From GCA-958296115 sp965222445 (GTDB lineage: Bacteria; Chloroflexota; Dehalococcoidia; Lucifugimonadales; CAJWER01), in NCBI GenBank assembly GCA_965222445.1, contig CBDCTY010000002.1, forward strand, positions 2,232,001 to 2,296,000: a DNA stretch of 64,000 nt. The letters are read 5' to 3'. The position numbers and the translations under genes are program-made. Shown one piece after another: positions 25,510 through 33,848 of this stretch (position 1 is the stretch's first letter; every line of letters starts with the position of its first letter). The notes under the pieces are model-generated. The model was not told the DNA's origin and searched no databases. It saw only the letters and a program-made list of their open reading frames with translations.

Positions 25510-26967
25510 ATGGCAGGCTTTCATACAGTAGGACCGAACCATGCCCTGATCGTATCGGGGGGAAGTACGCAGCCGAAGATCAAAGTCGGCGGCAGGATGT
25601 TCGTGCTGCCCTTCGTGCAGAAGGCGCAGATGCTTTCGCTGGAAGTCATGACCCTTCAGGTCAACACGGCGAGAGTCTACACGAAGGAGGGCGTCGCAGT
25701 CTCGGTCGACGGCGTCGCGCAGGTGAAGGTCGGACGTGGCGAGGAGGCGATTAGGACCGCCGCCGAGCAGTTCCTCGGCAAGTCGGTCGACCAGACCGCA
25801 GAGGTCGCGCTTCAGACCCTGGAGGGCCAGCAGCGCGCCATTCTCGGCACCATGACGGTCGAGGATATCTACCGAGACAGGGTAGCGTTCGCCGAGCAGG
25901 TCCGCGACGTGGCCGCTACCGACATGACCAACATGGGACTGGAAATCGTGAGCTTCTCGATCCGCGATATTCAAGATGAGCAAGGGTACCTCGAGGCCCT
26001 CGGAGTCCGAAGAACTTCGGAAGTGAAGCGTGACGCCACGATCGGTGAAGCCGAGGCCGCGCGTGACTCGGGGATCAAATCAGCCCAGGCAGAGCAGCAG
26101 CGAGAAGCGGCGAGATATACCGCCGACACCTCCATCGCTGAGTCGCAGCGTGACTACGAGACGCAGAAAGCGTCGTATGATCAGCAGGTGAACGCTCGAA
26201 AAGCCGAAGCCGAATTGGCCTACTCCCTGCAGGAGGCGAAGACTCGCCAGCATATCCGCGAAGAGGAGTTGCAGGTCGAGGTCATCGAGCGTCAGAAGCA
26301 AATCGAGATCCAGCAGCAGGAGATATTACGGCGAGAGCGAGAGTTGGATGCGACCATCCGGCGTCCGGCAGAGGCCGAGCGCGACCAGTTGGAGCTGATT
26401 GCGGAAGGCAACAGGCGCCGCACCAGAGTCGAGGCCGAAGCCGAACGATACAAGCTCGAGACGGTGGCGGAGGGTGAACGCACCCGTGTCATTGCCGAAG
26501 CCCAGGCAGAGGCTGAAGCGATCAAGCTACGGGGTGAGGCCGACGCGTTCGCCATCAAGGCTCGTGGCGAGGCCGAGGCCGAAGCCATCAAGGCGCAGGG
26601 TCTAGCGGAGGCCCTGGCAATGGACAAGAAGGCCGATGCGTGGAAGCAATATGGTCAGGCCGCCATGATCCAACAGCTCTTCGAGTCACTCCCGCAGATC
26701 GCCGACGCCGTCGCTCAGCCACTCGCTAAGACCGACAGCATCGTCGTCATCAGCAACGGCGGCGACGACGGAGCGGGAGCCGGGGCCAGCAAGGTGACTC
26801 AGGACGTTGCCTCCACCATCGCGCAACTCCCCGCCCTCGTGCAGTCCCTCACCGGCGTCGACCTCATCAGCACCCTCAAGAACCTGCCCGGCGTCGTATC
26901 CGACGTATCCGACGCCGAAGATGCCTCCAACAATGGAGGGGAAGCGACGACAAATGGCGCCGACTAG
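25510..26967 (+). CDS. flotillin-like SPFH/band 7 protein
   Basis: A 485-residue protein. The N-terminus FHTVGPNHALIVSGG resembles eukaryotic-type flotillin starts and has no clear transmembrane helix. The SPFH domain runs to about residue 175 (VEDIYRDRVAFAEQVRDVA, MGLEIVSFSIRDIQDEQGY). A long Glu/Ala/Arg-rich coiled coil with repeated EAEA units follows to about residue 390, then a hydrophobic tail ending in acidic, Asn-rich sequence. It is expected to oligomerise on the inner membrane face. It starts eleven bases after nfeD behind a GGGGGGG-rich ribosome site, so the two form an operon. Confidence 0.92.
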   Translation: MAGFHTVGPNHALIVSGGSTQPKIKVGGRMFVLPFVQKAQMLSLEVMTLQVNTARVYTKEGVAVSVDGVAQVKVGRGEEAIRTAAEQFLGKSVDQTAEVALQTLEGQQRAILGTMTVEDIYRDRVAFAEQVRDVAATDMTNMGLEIVSFSIRDIQDEQGYLEALGVRRTSEVKRDATIGEAEAARDSGIKSAQAEQQREAARYTADTSIAESQRDYETQKASYDQQVNARKAEAELAYSLQEAKTRQHIREEELQVEVIERQKQIEIQQQEILRRERELDATIRRPAEAERDQLELIAEGNRRRTRVEAEAERYKLETVAEGERTRVIAEAQAEAEAIKLRGEADAFAIKARGEAEAEAIKAQGLAEALAMDKKADAWKQYGQAAMIQQLFESLPQIADAVAQPLAKTDSIVVISNGGDDGAGAGASKVTQDVASTIAQLPALVQSLTGVDLISTLKNLPGVVSDVSDAEDASNNGGEATTNGAD

Positions 26968-27078
26968 GTAAGCCACGACGCGGCGAGGTAGCGTCGAACG
27001 AACAACGAACAGAGGGGTGCTGGTTACGGCGCCCCTCTTCACGTTTCCTCGGATTGTCCAGAAAGGACGGCCTATACT

Positions 27079-27182
27079 AATACCAAGTCACCGTGATGCC
27101 GCCGTATATGTGCGGCCAGGGAGTGGGTTCCCGCCTTCGCGGGAATGACGGCTTTACGGCGCGCTCAAAATTAATTGGTATA
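27079..27182 (+). mobile_element. TATACCA-type MITE-like element, copy A
   Basis: About 104 bp running from ATACCAAGTCACCGTGATG to AATTGGTATA, with inverted TACCAA/TTGGTA ends. It contains the short palindrome TTCCCGCCTTCGCGGGAA. Its reverse complement is nearly identical to the element at 38999-39108. It abuts copy B head to tail at 27180, and the pair shares the TTGGTATAATACCA junction palindrome. Confidence 0.72.
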
Positions 27183-27355
27183 ATACCATTTCGTTTTGAC
27201 TACGCCGTGAATTGATAGTGACGCCGTCAGGCAATCCGTCATTCCGGCCTTGAGCCGGAATCCAGTCCCCGGCGGTTGCATACAGACCGGGTGGCTATGG
27301 CAAGCCGGGCACTCTTTCAGCCCCCTATATGGCGGCATCACGGCGAATTGGTATA
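27180..27355 (-). mobile_element. TATACCA-type MITE-like element, copy B
   Basis: About 175 bp with ends TAATACCATTTCGTTTTGAC and CATCACGGCGAATTGGTATA, i.e. the same terminal sequences as copy A in opposite orientation. The interior has CATTCCGGCCTTGAGCCGGAAT and CCCCGGCGG segments and differs from copy A. No reading frame of interest lies inside. Confidence 0.7.
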
Positions 27356-27474
27356 AGACCGGCGGCCAAGAGGAACTTGCCCTCCATGCGTTCTCTCTTC
27401 CCAGCGATGGCTGAGACCGCTGATCTCTATTGAGGACCATCCGACCGGACTGGGATGCTCGAGCGCGACATCCA

Positions 27475-27602
27475 ACACCAAGTCGCCGTGATGCCGCCAT
27501 GTCTACCCGGGTTGGCATTCTACGGCAGTGACCGGGGAAGGGGGATTTCGAACCCGCCGCTACGATCTGAATTGGCGGCTTAGTCAAAACGATTGGTATA
27601 AG
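27475..27602 (+). mobile_element. TATACCA-type MITE-like element, copy C
   Basis: About 128 bp from ACACCAAGTCGCCGTGATG to AGTCAAAACGATTGGTATAA, in the same orientation as copy A. Its right end lies four bases before the ATG of the GMC oxidoreductase gene and contributes TATAAG at 27597-27602, which could act as a -10 box. Between copies B and C (27356-27474) I see no gene. Confidence 0.68.
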
Positions 27603-27606
27603 CAGT

Positions 27607-29157
27607 ATGAATAAGAGATACGACCACATTGTCGTCGGGGCGGGTTCGGCAGGTGCAGTCCTGGCGGCCCGCCTCTCGGAAGACCGTCACAGGTCTGTCC
27701 TGCTTCTTGAGGCAGGAGGAGACTATCCCACACTGGAACGGATGCCCGATTCGGTGAAGTACGTCTACGGGACCAGTACAACCATCTGGGACGGCGGACA
27801 CATATGGAGTTTTCGTGCCAGGGCCACGGACCAGGCCCGGATAGATGTCCCGCGGGGAAAGGTCGCAGGCGGCTCCAGCGCTGTCAACGACGCTCAGTTC
27901 CTTCGGGGAATGCCGGAGGACTTCGACCGGTGGGCGGAGTGGGGGAACCCCGAATGGCGGTTCGAAAAAATATTCCCCTACATGCGAAAGCTAGAAGCGG
28001 ACCAGGACTTCCCCAACGAATTCCATGGTTCGGATGGCCCCATCAGCTGCCGCAGGTATAAGCCCAATGAATGGGGACCCCAACAGCACGCCTTCTATCG
28101 GGCATGTCGAGACGCCGGGTTCCCCGACTGCCCGGACCACAATCAACCCAACTCCACGGGCGTAGGGCCCCTGGCCTTCAACATCTCCGGCCGCGTGCGT
28201 GTCAGTGTGGCAATGGGCTATCTGGACCCAGCCCGCAATCGACCGGGATTGACCATCAGACCGCACTGCTTTGTCCTCGGGATCATCTTCGAAGGCCATC
28301 GGGCGGTGGGACTGCGCGCAATCAGCGGTCATGAGGAGTTTTCCGTCTATGGCGAGGAGGTAATCCTCTGTGCCGGTGCCATAGGAACGCCGCACATCCT
28401 TGCTCTGTCGGGCATTGGGCCCGCCGACCAGCTGCGGCAATTGGACATACCCGTCATGCAGGACCTGCCCGGAGTGGGGCGCAATCTTCGAGACCACCCG
28501 GACGTGCCAATGGCCTGGCGTACGCGTGAAGGATTTCCATTGAACATCGACCAGGTCACGACGGGCACTGTCACCCTGCGGTTTACGGCCCCGGGATCGA
28601 CCTTCGAGAACGATATGGTCATCTACATGGGCAACTACTCGGCGGCGAGGCCCATGAGGGGGTTGGACCATGAGAGCCCGGTAGGGGTAGGCGTAAGCCT
28701 ATGCCTCTACCTGGCCTTGAGCCAGGGCGAGCTGCGCATCCAATCCAGCGATCCCAGGCAACCGCCCTATCTCGACTTCAACCTTCTGGACGACCCCTTC
28801 GATAGATCGCGGCTCCGCGAAGGTCTCAGGATGTGCGCTGACCTGTTCAAGCATGAGGCCTTCCGTCAGATAGTCGAGGAGCGGATCGCGCCATCGGACG
28901 ACGTCCTGCGCAACGACGATGCCCTGGATTCCTGGATGAAGCGGGAGGTGATCACCGCGCACCACGTGTCGAGCACTTGCAAGATGGGTCCTTCAAGCGA
29001 CCCGTTGGCCGTGGTGGACCAGTACGGGAGGGTCTACGGCGTCGACGGATTGCGCATCATCGACGCCTCAATCATGCCCGACACGGTCCGGGCGAATCTC
29101 AACCTTACGGTAATTGCCATGGCGGAGCGGGCAGCCGACCTCATCAAGGGAAGCTAA
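27607..29157 (+). CDS. GMC-family FAD-dependent oxidoreductase
   Basis: A 516-residue flavoenzyme of the choline dehydrogenase / alcohol oxidase type. The FAD site is DHIVVGAGSAGAVLAARLSE, with GMC signature 1 around PRGKVAGGSSAVNDAQFLRG and signature 2 in EEVILCAGAIGTPHILALSGIG. The C-terminal active-site His lies in AHHVSSTCKMG, followed by RIIDASIMPDTVRANLNLT. It should oxidise an alcohol, possibly an osmolyte. It is convergent with a DmdA-like gene. The promoter may overlap the repeat end just upstream, leaving almost no leader. Confidence 0.92.
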   Translation: MNKRYDHIVVGAGSAGAVLAARLSEDRHRSVLLLEAGGDYPTLERMPDSVKYVYGTSTTIWDGGHIWSFRARATDQARIDVPRGKVAGGSSAVNDAQFLRGMPEDFDRWAEWGNPEWRFEKIFPYMRKLEADQDFPNEFHGSDGPISCRRYKPNEWGPQQHAFYRACRDAGFPDCPDHNQPNSTGVGPLAFNISGRVRVSVAMGYLDPARNRPGLTIRPHCFVLGIIFEGHRAVGLRAISGHEEFSVYGEEVILCAGAIGTPHILALSGIGPADQLRQLDIPVMQDLPGVGRNLRDHPDVPMAWRTREGFPLNIDQVTTGTVTLRFTAPGSTFENDMVIYMGNYSAARPMRGLDHESPVGVGVSLCLYLALSQGELRIQSSDPRQPPYLDFNLLDDPFDRSRLREGLRMCADLFKHEAFRQIVEERIAPSDDVLRNDDALDSWMKREVITAHHVSSTCKMGPSSDPLAVVDQYGRVYGVDGLRIIDASIMPDTVRANLNLTVIAMAERAADLIKGS

Positions 29158-29238
29158 CCCGGCGCAGGGGCGCCCGGCGTGCTCGCAGCTGCCGATGCCC
29201 TCAGGGCGTCTGGGAGTGGAACCCCAAGATAGGACTAC

Positions 29239-30480
29239 TCACAATGCTGTCTTGGGAAGCTCCTTGGTGGGGTCTATGAACGGCACTCGCACCACCTCGG
29301 CATCCACAATGCCGTCCTTTGGCAGCTGGACCTTCACGCGGGTCCCTCGCCTCCAGTGAGATCGAGGCATGACGGCCAGCGCTATGTTCGACTCCAGGGT
29401 CGGCGACCAGAAGGCGCTGGTCACGTAGCCCACGTCGTCGCCGGAGTCGTCGTCCTTGACCAGATAGAAATCTTCGTTGTACCAGACGATCGGCTCGCCG
29501 CCGACCTTCAGGCCGACCAGGCGCTGCTGGACCCCCTCCTCCTTGACCCTGGCCAGGGCCTCCTTCCCTATGAAATCCCCCTTGTTCAGGTCCACTTGCC
29601 AGCCAAGCCGGACTTCGAATGGGTTGTTCTCAATGTCCATGTCCTGGCCGTAGGAGAGAATTCCGGCCTCCAGTCGACGGATGTGGCTGGGGGCGATTAC
29701 ACCCAGGTTGAACTCCTCTCCCTGCTCGAGGATGTAAGGCCAGACGTCGTCCGCCTTGAGCATGGCGTCGTGCAGGTAGATCTCGAACCCGACCTCGGCA
29801 GAGAAACCTGTGCGCGAAATCGTTACGGCATGGCCGTTCAGGGTGTCGTGAATCAGGTGGTAGTACGGGATTTCCCTTACGTGGGGGCCGAACATCTTTT
29901 CCATCAGCAATACCGACTTGGGACCCTGGATCTGGACCGGAGACACGTCGATCTCGTGGATGTCGACGTTGAACTTGCGGGAGGAGTTGACTCCCTGGGC
30001 CCACAGGAGGAGATCGGAGTCGGAGATGCTGAACCAGAACTCGTCGTCGGCCACTCTAAGCAGCACCGGGTCGTTGATGACGCCGCCGTACTGGTTGCAG
30101 AGGATCACGTATCGAGCCTGCATTGTGGGCACCACGGCGTCTACGTCGCGGGTGATCAGGATGTTCACGAAATCCGCCGCGTCAGGACCCTTGACCTGGA
30201 TCTGGCGCTCGACCGCCACGTCCCACATGCTGACGTGTTCGGTCAGGTACTCGTACTCCGCCATCACCCCTCCATCCTCGGGCTTGATGTACGCCCTTGG
30301 GTGGTACAGGTGGTTGTATGTTGTATAGGCCCAGCAACCGGCTGCCTTCGACAGGTGCCACCAGGGAGACTTCCTGATGCGGGTGGAGATCAGCATCTGG
30401 GCATCGCTGTTGCCGCTCTGCCGGAGGTTGATCGGTAGTCGACGTCGCCTGAGACCTTCGATTACAAGGGTTTGAGTCAC
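29239..30480 (-). CDS. GcvT/DmdA-like aminomethyltransferase-family protein
   Basis: A 413-residue folate-dependent GcvT-fold protein. From memory its motif order closely tracks DMSP demethylase DmdA: STRIRKSPWW, AYTTYNH, HVSMWDVAVERQIQV, GGVINDPVLLRVADDEFW, SISDSDLLLW, DVSPVQIQGPKS, SRTGFSAEVGFEIYL, ENNPFEVRLGW and GYVTSAFWSPTLESNIALA. DMSP demethylation, or methyl transfer from a related sulfonium or methylamine, is plausible but unproven. The GTG at 30480 is chosen because GGAGG lies seven bases upstream; an ATG at 30396 would lose conserved-looking N-terminal sequence. Confidence 0.85.
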   Translation of the reverse strand: MTQTLVIEGLRRRRLPINLRQSGNSDAQMLISTRIRKSPWWHLSKAAGCWAYTTYNHLYHPRAYIKPEDGGVMAEYEYLTEHVSMWDVAVERQIQVKGPDAADFVNILITRDVDAVVPTMQARYVILCNQYGGVINDPVLLRVADDEFWFSISDSDLLLWAQGVNSSRKFNVDIHEIDVSPVQIQGPKSVLLMEKMFGPHVREIPYYHLIHDTLNGHAVTISRTGFSAEVGFEIYLHDAMLKADDVWPYILEQGEEFNLGVIAPSHIRRLEAGILSYGQDMDIENNPFEVRLGWQVDLNKGDFIGKEALARVKEEGVQQRLVGLKVGGEPIVWYNEDFYLVKDDDSGDDVGYVTSAFWSPTLESNIALAVMPRSHWRRGTRVKVQLPKDGIVDAEVVRVPFIDPTKELPKTAL

Positions 30481-30718
30481 CTGCCAACCTCCATCTCCAT
30501 CTATTTTGCTGAGTGTAAGCCTGTCCCCTCCATGAGACAATACCCTATCCGGGTCAAAAACCTGCTATCCTGTGACGGGCAGTTCGATCCTCAACCTGAC
30601 ACAATCCTTGCGCATATACGGGACGCTCGGCAGCGCTTGACATGGGCTCTGGCTGGCAACTAGCATCGAACTCAGGGGCCGGCGCCCGTGGCGGCCCTAC
30701 TCCTGACAGGCTGAGGCA

Positions 30719-31423
30719 ATGATACAGAGCGAGAACGATTGGCGCAGGGCGGCCGAGCAGAGCTGGGTAGTCAGGTTCCCGAAGCAGCGACTCCACACCT
30801 TCGGCTCAACCAACATAGCCTACTATGTGGTGACCGAGCCTATATACCAGGAGCTCCAGGAGTCGAAGCAAGAGGGCGTGGTGCGCACGGGACGCGTAAT
30901 CGCCGAGCGCCCATCCATCGTCACGCCCACCTACGCCATGAGCCTGGACGGGTTCAGCCCCGAGGCGTACGAATATTTCTCCCAGGTCGCCGGGAGTGCC
31001 GGGCCGAACAGCCCAGGCATCCTCTACCAGTACCGGAACTCGACGGACAAGATGGACATCGTGGGCGGTGTTCCGAGCGAGATCGCGCACCGGATAGCCA
31101 GCGATCTGGACCGACGCCAAGAGGACATGTCGGTTGTGATGGTGGGCGTCGACGAGGCGTGGGACGTCGCGCTCCTGAAGTTCATCTACGAGTTCACGTC
31201 GTCCTCCGTGGCCGGGAACGTGCAGGAGATGGCGGGCCGGGGGATGCTCGAACCGCAGGCGGGTTTCGGGGGTGTGCCCCGAGCAGCCATCGACGCCATC
31301 GAGCGGATGTTCGTCGAGGTGGGCCAGGGGGCCAACCCGGAGATACTCAAGCGCGAGCTGGACAGGTGGGGGCTTTTTGATTTCTTCGAGGAGCGATTCC
31401 TGGACCTGTTCAGGAATCGCTAA
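30719..31423 (+). CDS. conserved hypothetical protein
   Basis: A 234-residue soluble protein I do not recognise. It has a mixed alpha/beta pattern: RFPKQRLHTFGSTNIAYYVVTEP, VIAERPSIVTPTYAMSLDGFSPEAYEYF, MSVVMVGVDEAWDVALLKFIYEFT, and an amphipathic C-terminus with ELDRWGLFDFFEERFLDLF. There are no cysteines, signal or membrane segments. The GC codon pattern and the initial ATG look like a real gene. It is divergent from the DmdA-like gene with about 240 bases between. Confidence 0.75.
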   Translation: MIQSENDWRRAAEQSWVVRFPKQRLHTFGSTNIAYYVVTEPIYQELQESKQEGVVRTGRVIAERPSIVTPTYAMSLDGFSPEAYEYFSQVAGSAGPNSPGILYQYRNSTDKMDIVGGVPSEIAHRIASDLDRRQEDMSVVMVGVDEAWDVALLKFIYEFTSSSVAGNVQEMAGRGMLEPQAGFGGVPRAAIDAIERMFVEVGQGANPEILKRELDRWGLFDFFEERFLDLFRNR

Positions 31424-31450
31424 CCACCCCGTCGAGCCCCCCGGCGTAGG

Positions 31451-31469
31451 GGCGGGTTTGCAACCCGCC
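31451..31469. terminator. bidirectional terminator-like hairpin / repeat
   Basis: An 8-bp stem GGCGGGTT/AACCCGCC with a TGC loop lies between two convergent genes. The wider 31436-31560 stretch includes ACGATCTGGATTGGCGGCGTAG, similar to the right part of the element at 27475-27602, so it is probably a decayed repeat unit. Confidence 0.45.
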
Positions 31470-31565
31470 TTCCCGGCGGCCTTGGCCTCGAGACGGCACG
31501 GGCGTACGCCCATTCAAGCCGCCCCCACGATCTGGATTGGCGGCGTAGTAAGAGGACCTGGCCGC

Positions 31566-31892
31566 CTACTTATACTCCTCGCGCGGCGGCGAAAAGATGT
31601 CCAGCACGATGACCCGGCCGTCCAGCGCGCGGGCGCTGTGCTCCACGCCGCCGGGGATGACGTAGGAATCGCCGGGCCTCAGCTCCCTCGTCTCGTCACC
31701 GATGGTCATCTCCAACACGCCCTCAAGCAGCGTGCCCGCCTGCTCGTGCGGGTGATCGTGTCTGGGGACCTCTGCGCCCGGCGCGATCTCGACGCGGCTC
31801 AACATTACCTTCTCTCCCCATATTGTCTGGAGAGTCACGCCGGGCACCAGGCCCTTGCTGCCGATCCGCTCAAGGTCGTAGAAATGCGACAT
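31566..31892 (-). CDS. small cupin-domain protein
   Basis: A 108-residue single-domain cupin. Motif 1 is visible as PRHDHPHEQAGTLLEGVLEM (two His and a Glu metal ligands) and motif 2 as PGDSYVIPGGVEHSARAL (His ligand). It should bind a divalent metal; the activity (isomerase, dioxygenase or sensor) cannot be assigned. The ATG has AGGAGG upstream, and the gene starts 13 bases after the ketopantoate reductase stop, so the two are likely cotranscribed. Confidence 0.88.
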   Translation of the reverse strand: MSHFYDLERIGSKGLVPGVTLQTIWGEKVMLSRVEIAPGAEVPRHDHPHEQAGTLLEGVLEMTIGDETRELRPGDSYVIPGGVEHSARALDGRVIVLDIFSPPREEYK

Positions 31893-31905
31893 GGTTGTCC
31901 TCCTG

Positions 31906-32844
31906 TCAGCTCGCGGAGAGCCCGGCCAGGGCTCGGTTGTGAGGCACCAGCAGGCAGGCAGTGATGAAATCGTTGGCCGGAGTGGGTACGCCGGTCTCCC
32001 TGCCCATCCGGCAGACCGCGCCGTTCAGCACCTCGATCTCCAGCCTGCCGCCCCTTCTCAGGTCGGTGAACATCGACGACACGGGGTCGTCCCCTACGTC
32101 TCGGAACTCGTTCAGCGTGGCTTCGACTAAGTTGGAGTCCAGGTCTATCTGCTTTGCCCGTCCCACGGCGAGAGCTTCACCCATCACGGTACGGGTCATC
32201 GCTTCCGCCTCGGGCGTTTCGAATATCTCGGGGAAGAAGGTCCTCGTGACGCAGATCATACCGCTCCACCCGCAGATGTACACCAGCTTCTCCCACAGCG
32301 CCTTTTCGACGTTGCTGGACAGCTCGACCGGCACGCCTGCACCGGCCAGGGCGTCCCGGACCCGCTCTGCGCGGGCCGTGATCTGCCCGTCCTGCTCCCC
32401 GAACACCACGAGCGGCGACTTGCCCGTCTCCGTCACTAGGCCAGGCCCCTTCTTGTCGCCGTCGATGTAGGTCGCGCCCAGGAGTATCCTGTCGGCCCCC
32501 AGGGCCGCTCCGAGCTGGTCGCCGCTGCCGATGCCGTTCTGCAGAGTGAGGACCGACGTATTCGGGCCCACTGCTGGCCGGATCAGATCGATGGCTACAG
32601 GGTTGTCATAGCCCTTCACGCAGAAGAGCACCAGGTCGGGCGTATCGCCCTTTCCGGGACGGTCTGTTACGGCGAGTCGTGCGGTGAAGTTGCCCGCGTT
32701 CACGCTCTCTACTCGCAGCCCGTCCCTGGCGATGGCCTCGAGGTGCTCTCCGCGCGCCACGACCGTAACGTCGTGTCCGGCCCTGCTCAGTACGCCGGCG
32801 TAGAATCCGCCGACTCCCCCGGGTCCCATTACCAGCACTTTCAT
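31906..32844 (-). CDS. 2-dehydropantoate (ketopantoate) 2-reductase family protein
   Basis: A 312-residue NADPH-dependent reductase of the PanE/ApbA family. The Rossmann motif is MKVLVMGPGGVGGFYAGVL, with the catalytic Lys region ALWEKLVYICGWSGM and the C-terminal PSSMFTDLRRGGRLEIEVLNGAV with the conserved Glu. True PanE makes pantoate for coenzyme A, but many paralogues act on other 2-keto acids. The ATG at 32844 has AGGAG seven bases upstream. It is divergent from the selenoprotein-type peroxiredoxin gene. Confidence 0.88.
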   Translation of the reverse strand: MKVLVMGPGGVGGFYAGVLSRAGHDVTVVARGEHLEAIARDGLRVESVNAGNFTARLAVTDRPGKGDTPDLVLFCVKGYDNPVAIDLIRPAVGPNTSVLTLQNGIGSGDQLGAALGADRILLGATYIDGDKKGPGLVTETGKSPLVVFGEQDGQITARAERVRDALAGAGVPVELSSNVEKALWEKLVYICGWSGMICVTRTFFPEIFETPEAEAMTRTVMGEALAVGRAKQIDLDSNLVEATLNEFRDVGDDPVSSMFTDLRRGGRLEIEVLNGAVCRMGRETGVPTPANDFITACLLVPHNRALAGLSAS

Positions 32845-32875
32845 GAGATTCTCCTGTGGATGGGGCTGCCGGTGG

Positions 32876-32881
32876 TATAAT
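32876..32881 (+). promoter_or_regulatory. -10 box of peroxiredoxin gene
   Basis: A consensus TATAAT lies 29 bases before the ATG at 32911 in the 66-bp divergent gap with the ketopantoate reductase gene. A GAGG ribosome site lies six bases before the ATG. I do not see a convincing -35 hexamer. Confidence 0.45.
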
Positions 32882-32910
32882 CCGGCCACTCCAGAGTGCA
32901 GAGGTTGGAT

Positions 32911-33456
32911 ATGATCGAGGTGGGCCAGCCTGCGCCTGACTTTACGCTGACCGACCATAACAGGCGACAGATCTCTCTAAGCGGGTTCCAGGGCAGGAAG
33001 AACGTCGTTCTCTCCTTCTTCGTCTTCGCGTTCACCGACAACTGAACGAGCCAGATCGCCGAGTTCCGAGAGTATAACTCGAAATTCATGGCGAGAGACA
33101 CCCAGGTACTGGGTGTTAGCTGCGACCCCAGGCCGAGCCTGGCGGCGTACATCCTGTCGCTGGGACCGTCGACCTCGTACCCGGTGACGTTGCTGAGCGA
33201 CTTCTACCCGCACGGCGAGATGACGAGGGCGTACGGCCTCTTCAACGAGGAAATAGGGGCCTCGCTGCGCGCCGTAGTCATCGTCGACAAGGGTGGAATC
33301 GTGCGGTTCGCGCGCACATACCAGAGCGTCCGGCTTCCCGGCCCGACGGGCCAGGGCCTGACCGATTCGGACCTGGATGTTGCCGAAGTGCTGGCGGAAG
33401 TCGACAGGATTAACATCTCGTTCACCGCAGAGGGTGGGGCGGCGGGTGGGCTATAA
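32911..33456 (+). CDS. peroxiredoxin (AhpC/TSA family) with TGA at peroxidatic-Cys position; likely selenoprotein
   Basis: The frame gives 181 residues if the TGA at 33043-33045 (codon 45) is read. It has the standard family order: VGQPAPDFTLTDHNRRQISL, NVVLSFFVFAFTDN, then the TGA, then TSQIAEFREYNSKF, QVLGVSCDPRPSLAAY, DKGGIVRFARTYQ. The TGA falls exactly where FT-x-x-C-T carries the peroxidatic cysteine, so selenocysteine is the natural reading. A hairpin follows at SECIS distance. The ATG has GAGG upstream and the TATAAT above. It should reduce hydroperoxides using a thiol partner. Sec-containing Prx-like proteins are known from marine metagenomes. Confidence 0.85.
33043..33081 (+). promoter_or_regulatory. 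candidate bacterial SECIS element in peroxiredoxin gene
   Basis: After the TGA (33043-33045) comes a 6-bp stem CGAGTT (33060-33065) / AACTCG (33076-33081) closing a 10-base loop CCGAGAGTAT. The loop begins 20 bases after the TGA, inside the usual range. The loop does not start with G, so the match to the bacterial consensus is only partial. Confidence 0.45.
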
Positions 33457-33457
33457 T
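33452..33457 (+). promoter_or_regulatory. -10 box overlapping peroxiredoxin stop codon
   Basis: TATAAT spans the peroxiredoxin stop codon and precedes the GTG start of the retropepsin-like gene (33491) by 33 bases, giving that gene a possible separate promoter. Confidence 0.35.
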
Positions 33458-33490
33458 GGGCGCAGACCGTTCGTGAAGGGAGGGTTCGTT

Positions 33491-33847
33491 GTGGGGCTCA
33501 CGTATCTACAGGTCGATGTAGCCGGGCCGGCGACCCCGGAGGACTCCGAGCCGGTGGAGTTCCTTGTGGACTCGGGCGCCGTGCATTCGGTGGTTCCTGC
33601 CCCCGTACTCGATAGGCTTGGCATCAGGCACCTGGACACGCAGGAGTTCCGGCTGGCCGACGGGACCAAGGTCACTCGACGCAAGGGTGTGGCAGTATTT
33701 CGCTATGGCGAGAGGGTCGGAGGGGCCGACGTGATCTTCGGAGAAGACGGGGACAGCAACCTGATGGGTGCTACCACCCTGGAGTCCCTCGGCCTGGTGC
33801 TGGATCCTCTGAGACGGGAGCTTAGGCCCTTGCCGATGGTGCTTTAG
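33491..33847 (+). CDS. retropepsin-like (clan AA) aspartic protease
   Basis: A 118-residue single-domain protein. The active-site triad appears as VEFLVDSGAVHSVVP (Asp-Ser-Gly), followed by FRLADGTKVTRRKG and a second hydrophobic-Gly-like element around NLMGATTLESLGLVLDP. It would act as a homodimer, as bacterial retropepsins do. The GTG at 33491 is preceded by GGGAGG seven bases upstream. It lies 34 bases after the peroxiredoxin gene and one base before the TrmI start region, suggesting cotranscription with trmI. Confidence 0.82.
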   Translation: MGLTYLQVDVAGPATPEDSEPVEFLVDSGAVHSVVPAPVLDRLGIRHLDTQEFRLADGTKVTRRKGVAVFRYGERVGGADVIFGEDGDSNLMGATTLESLGLVLDPLRRELRPLPMVL

Positions 33848-33848
33848 C

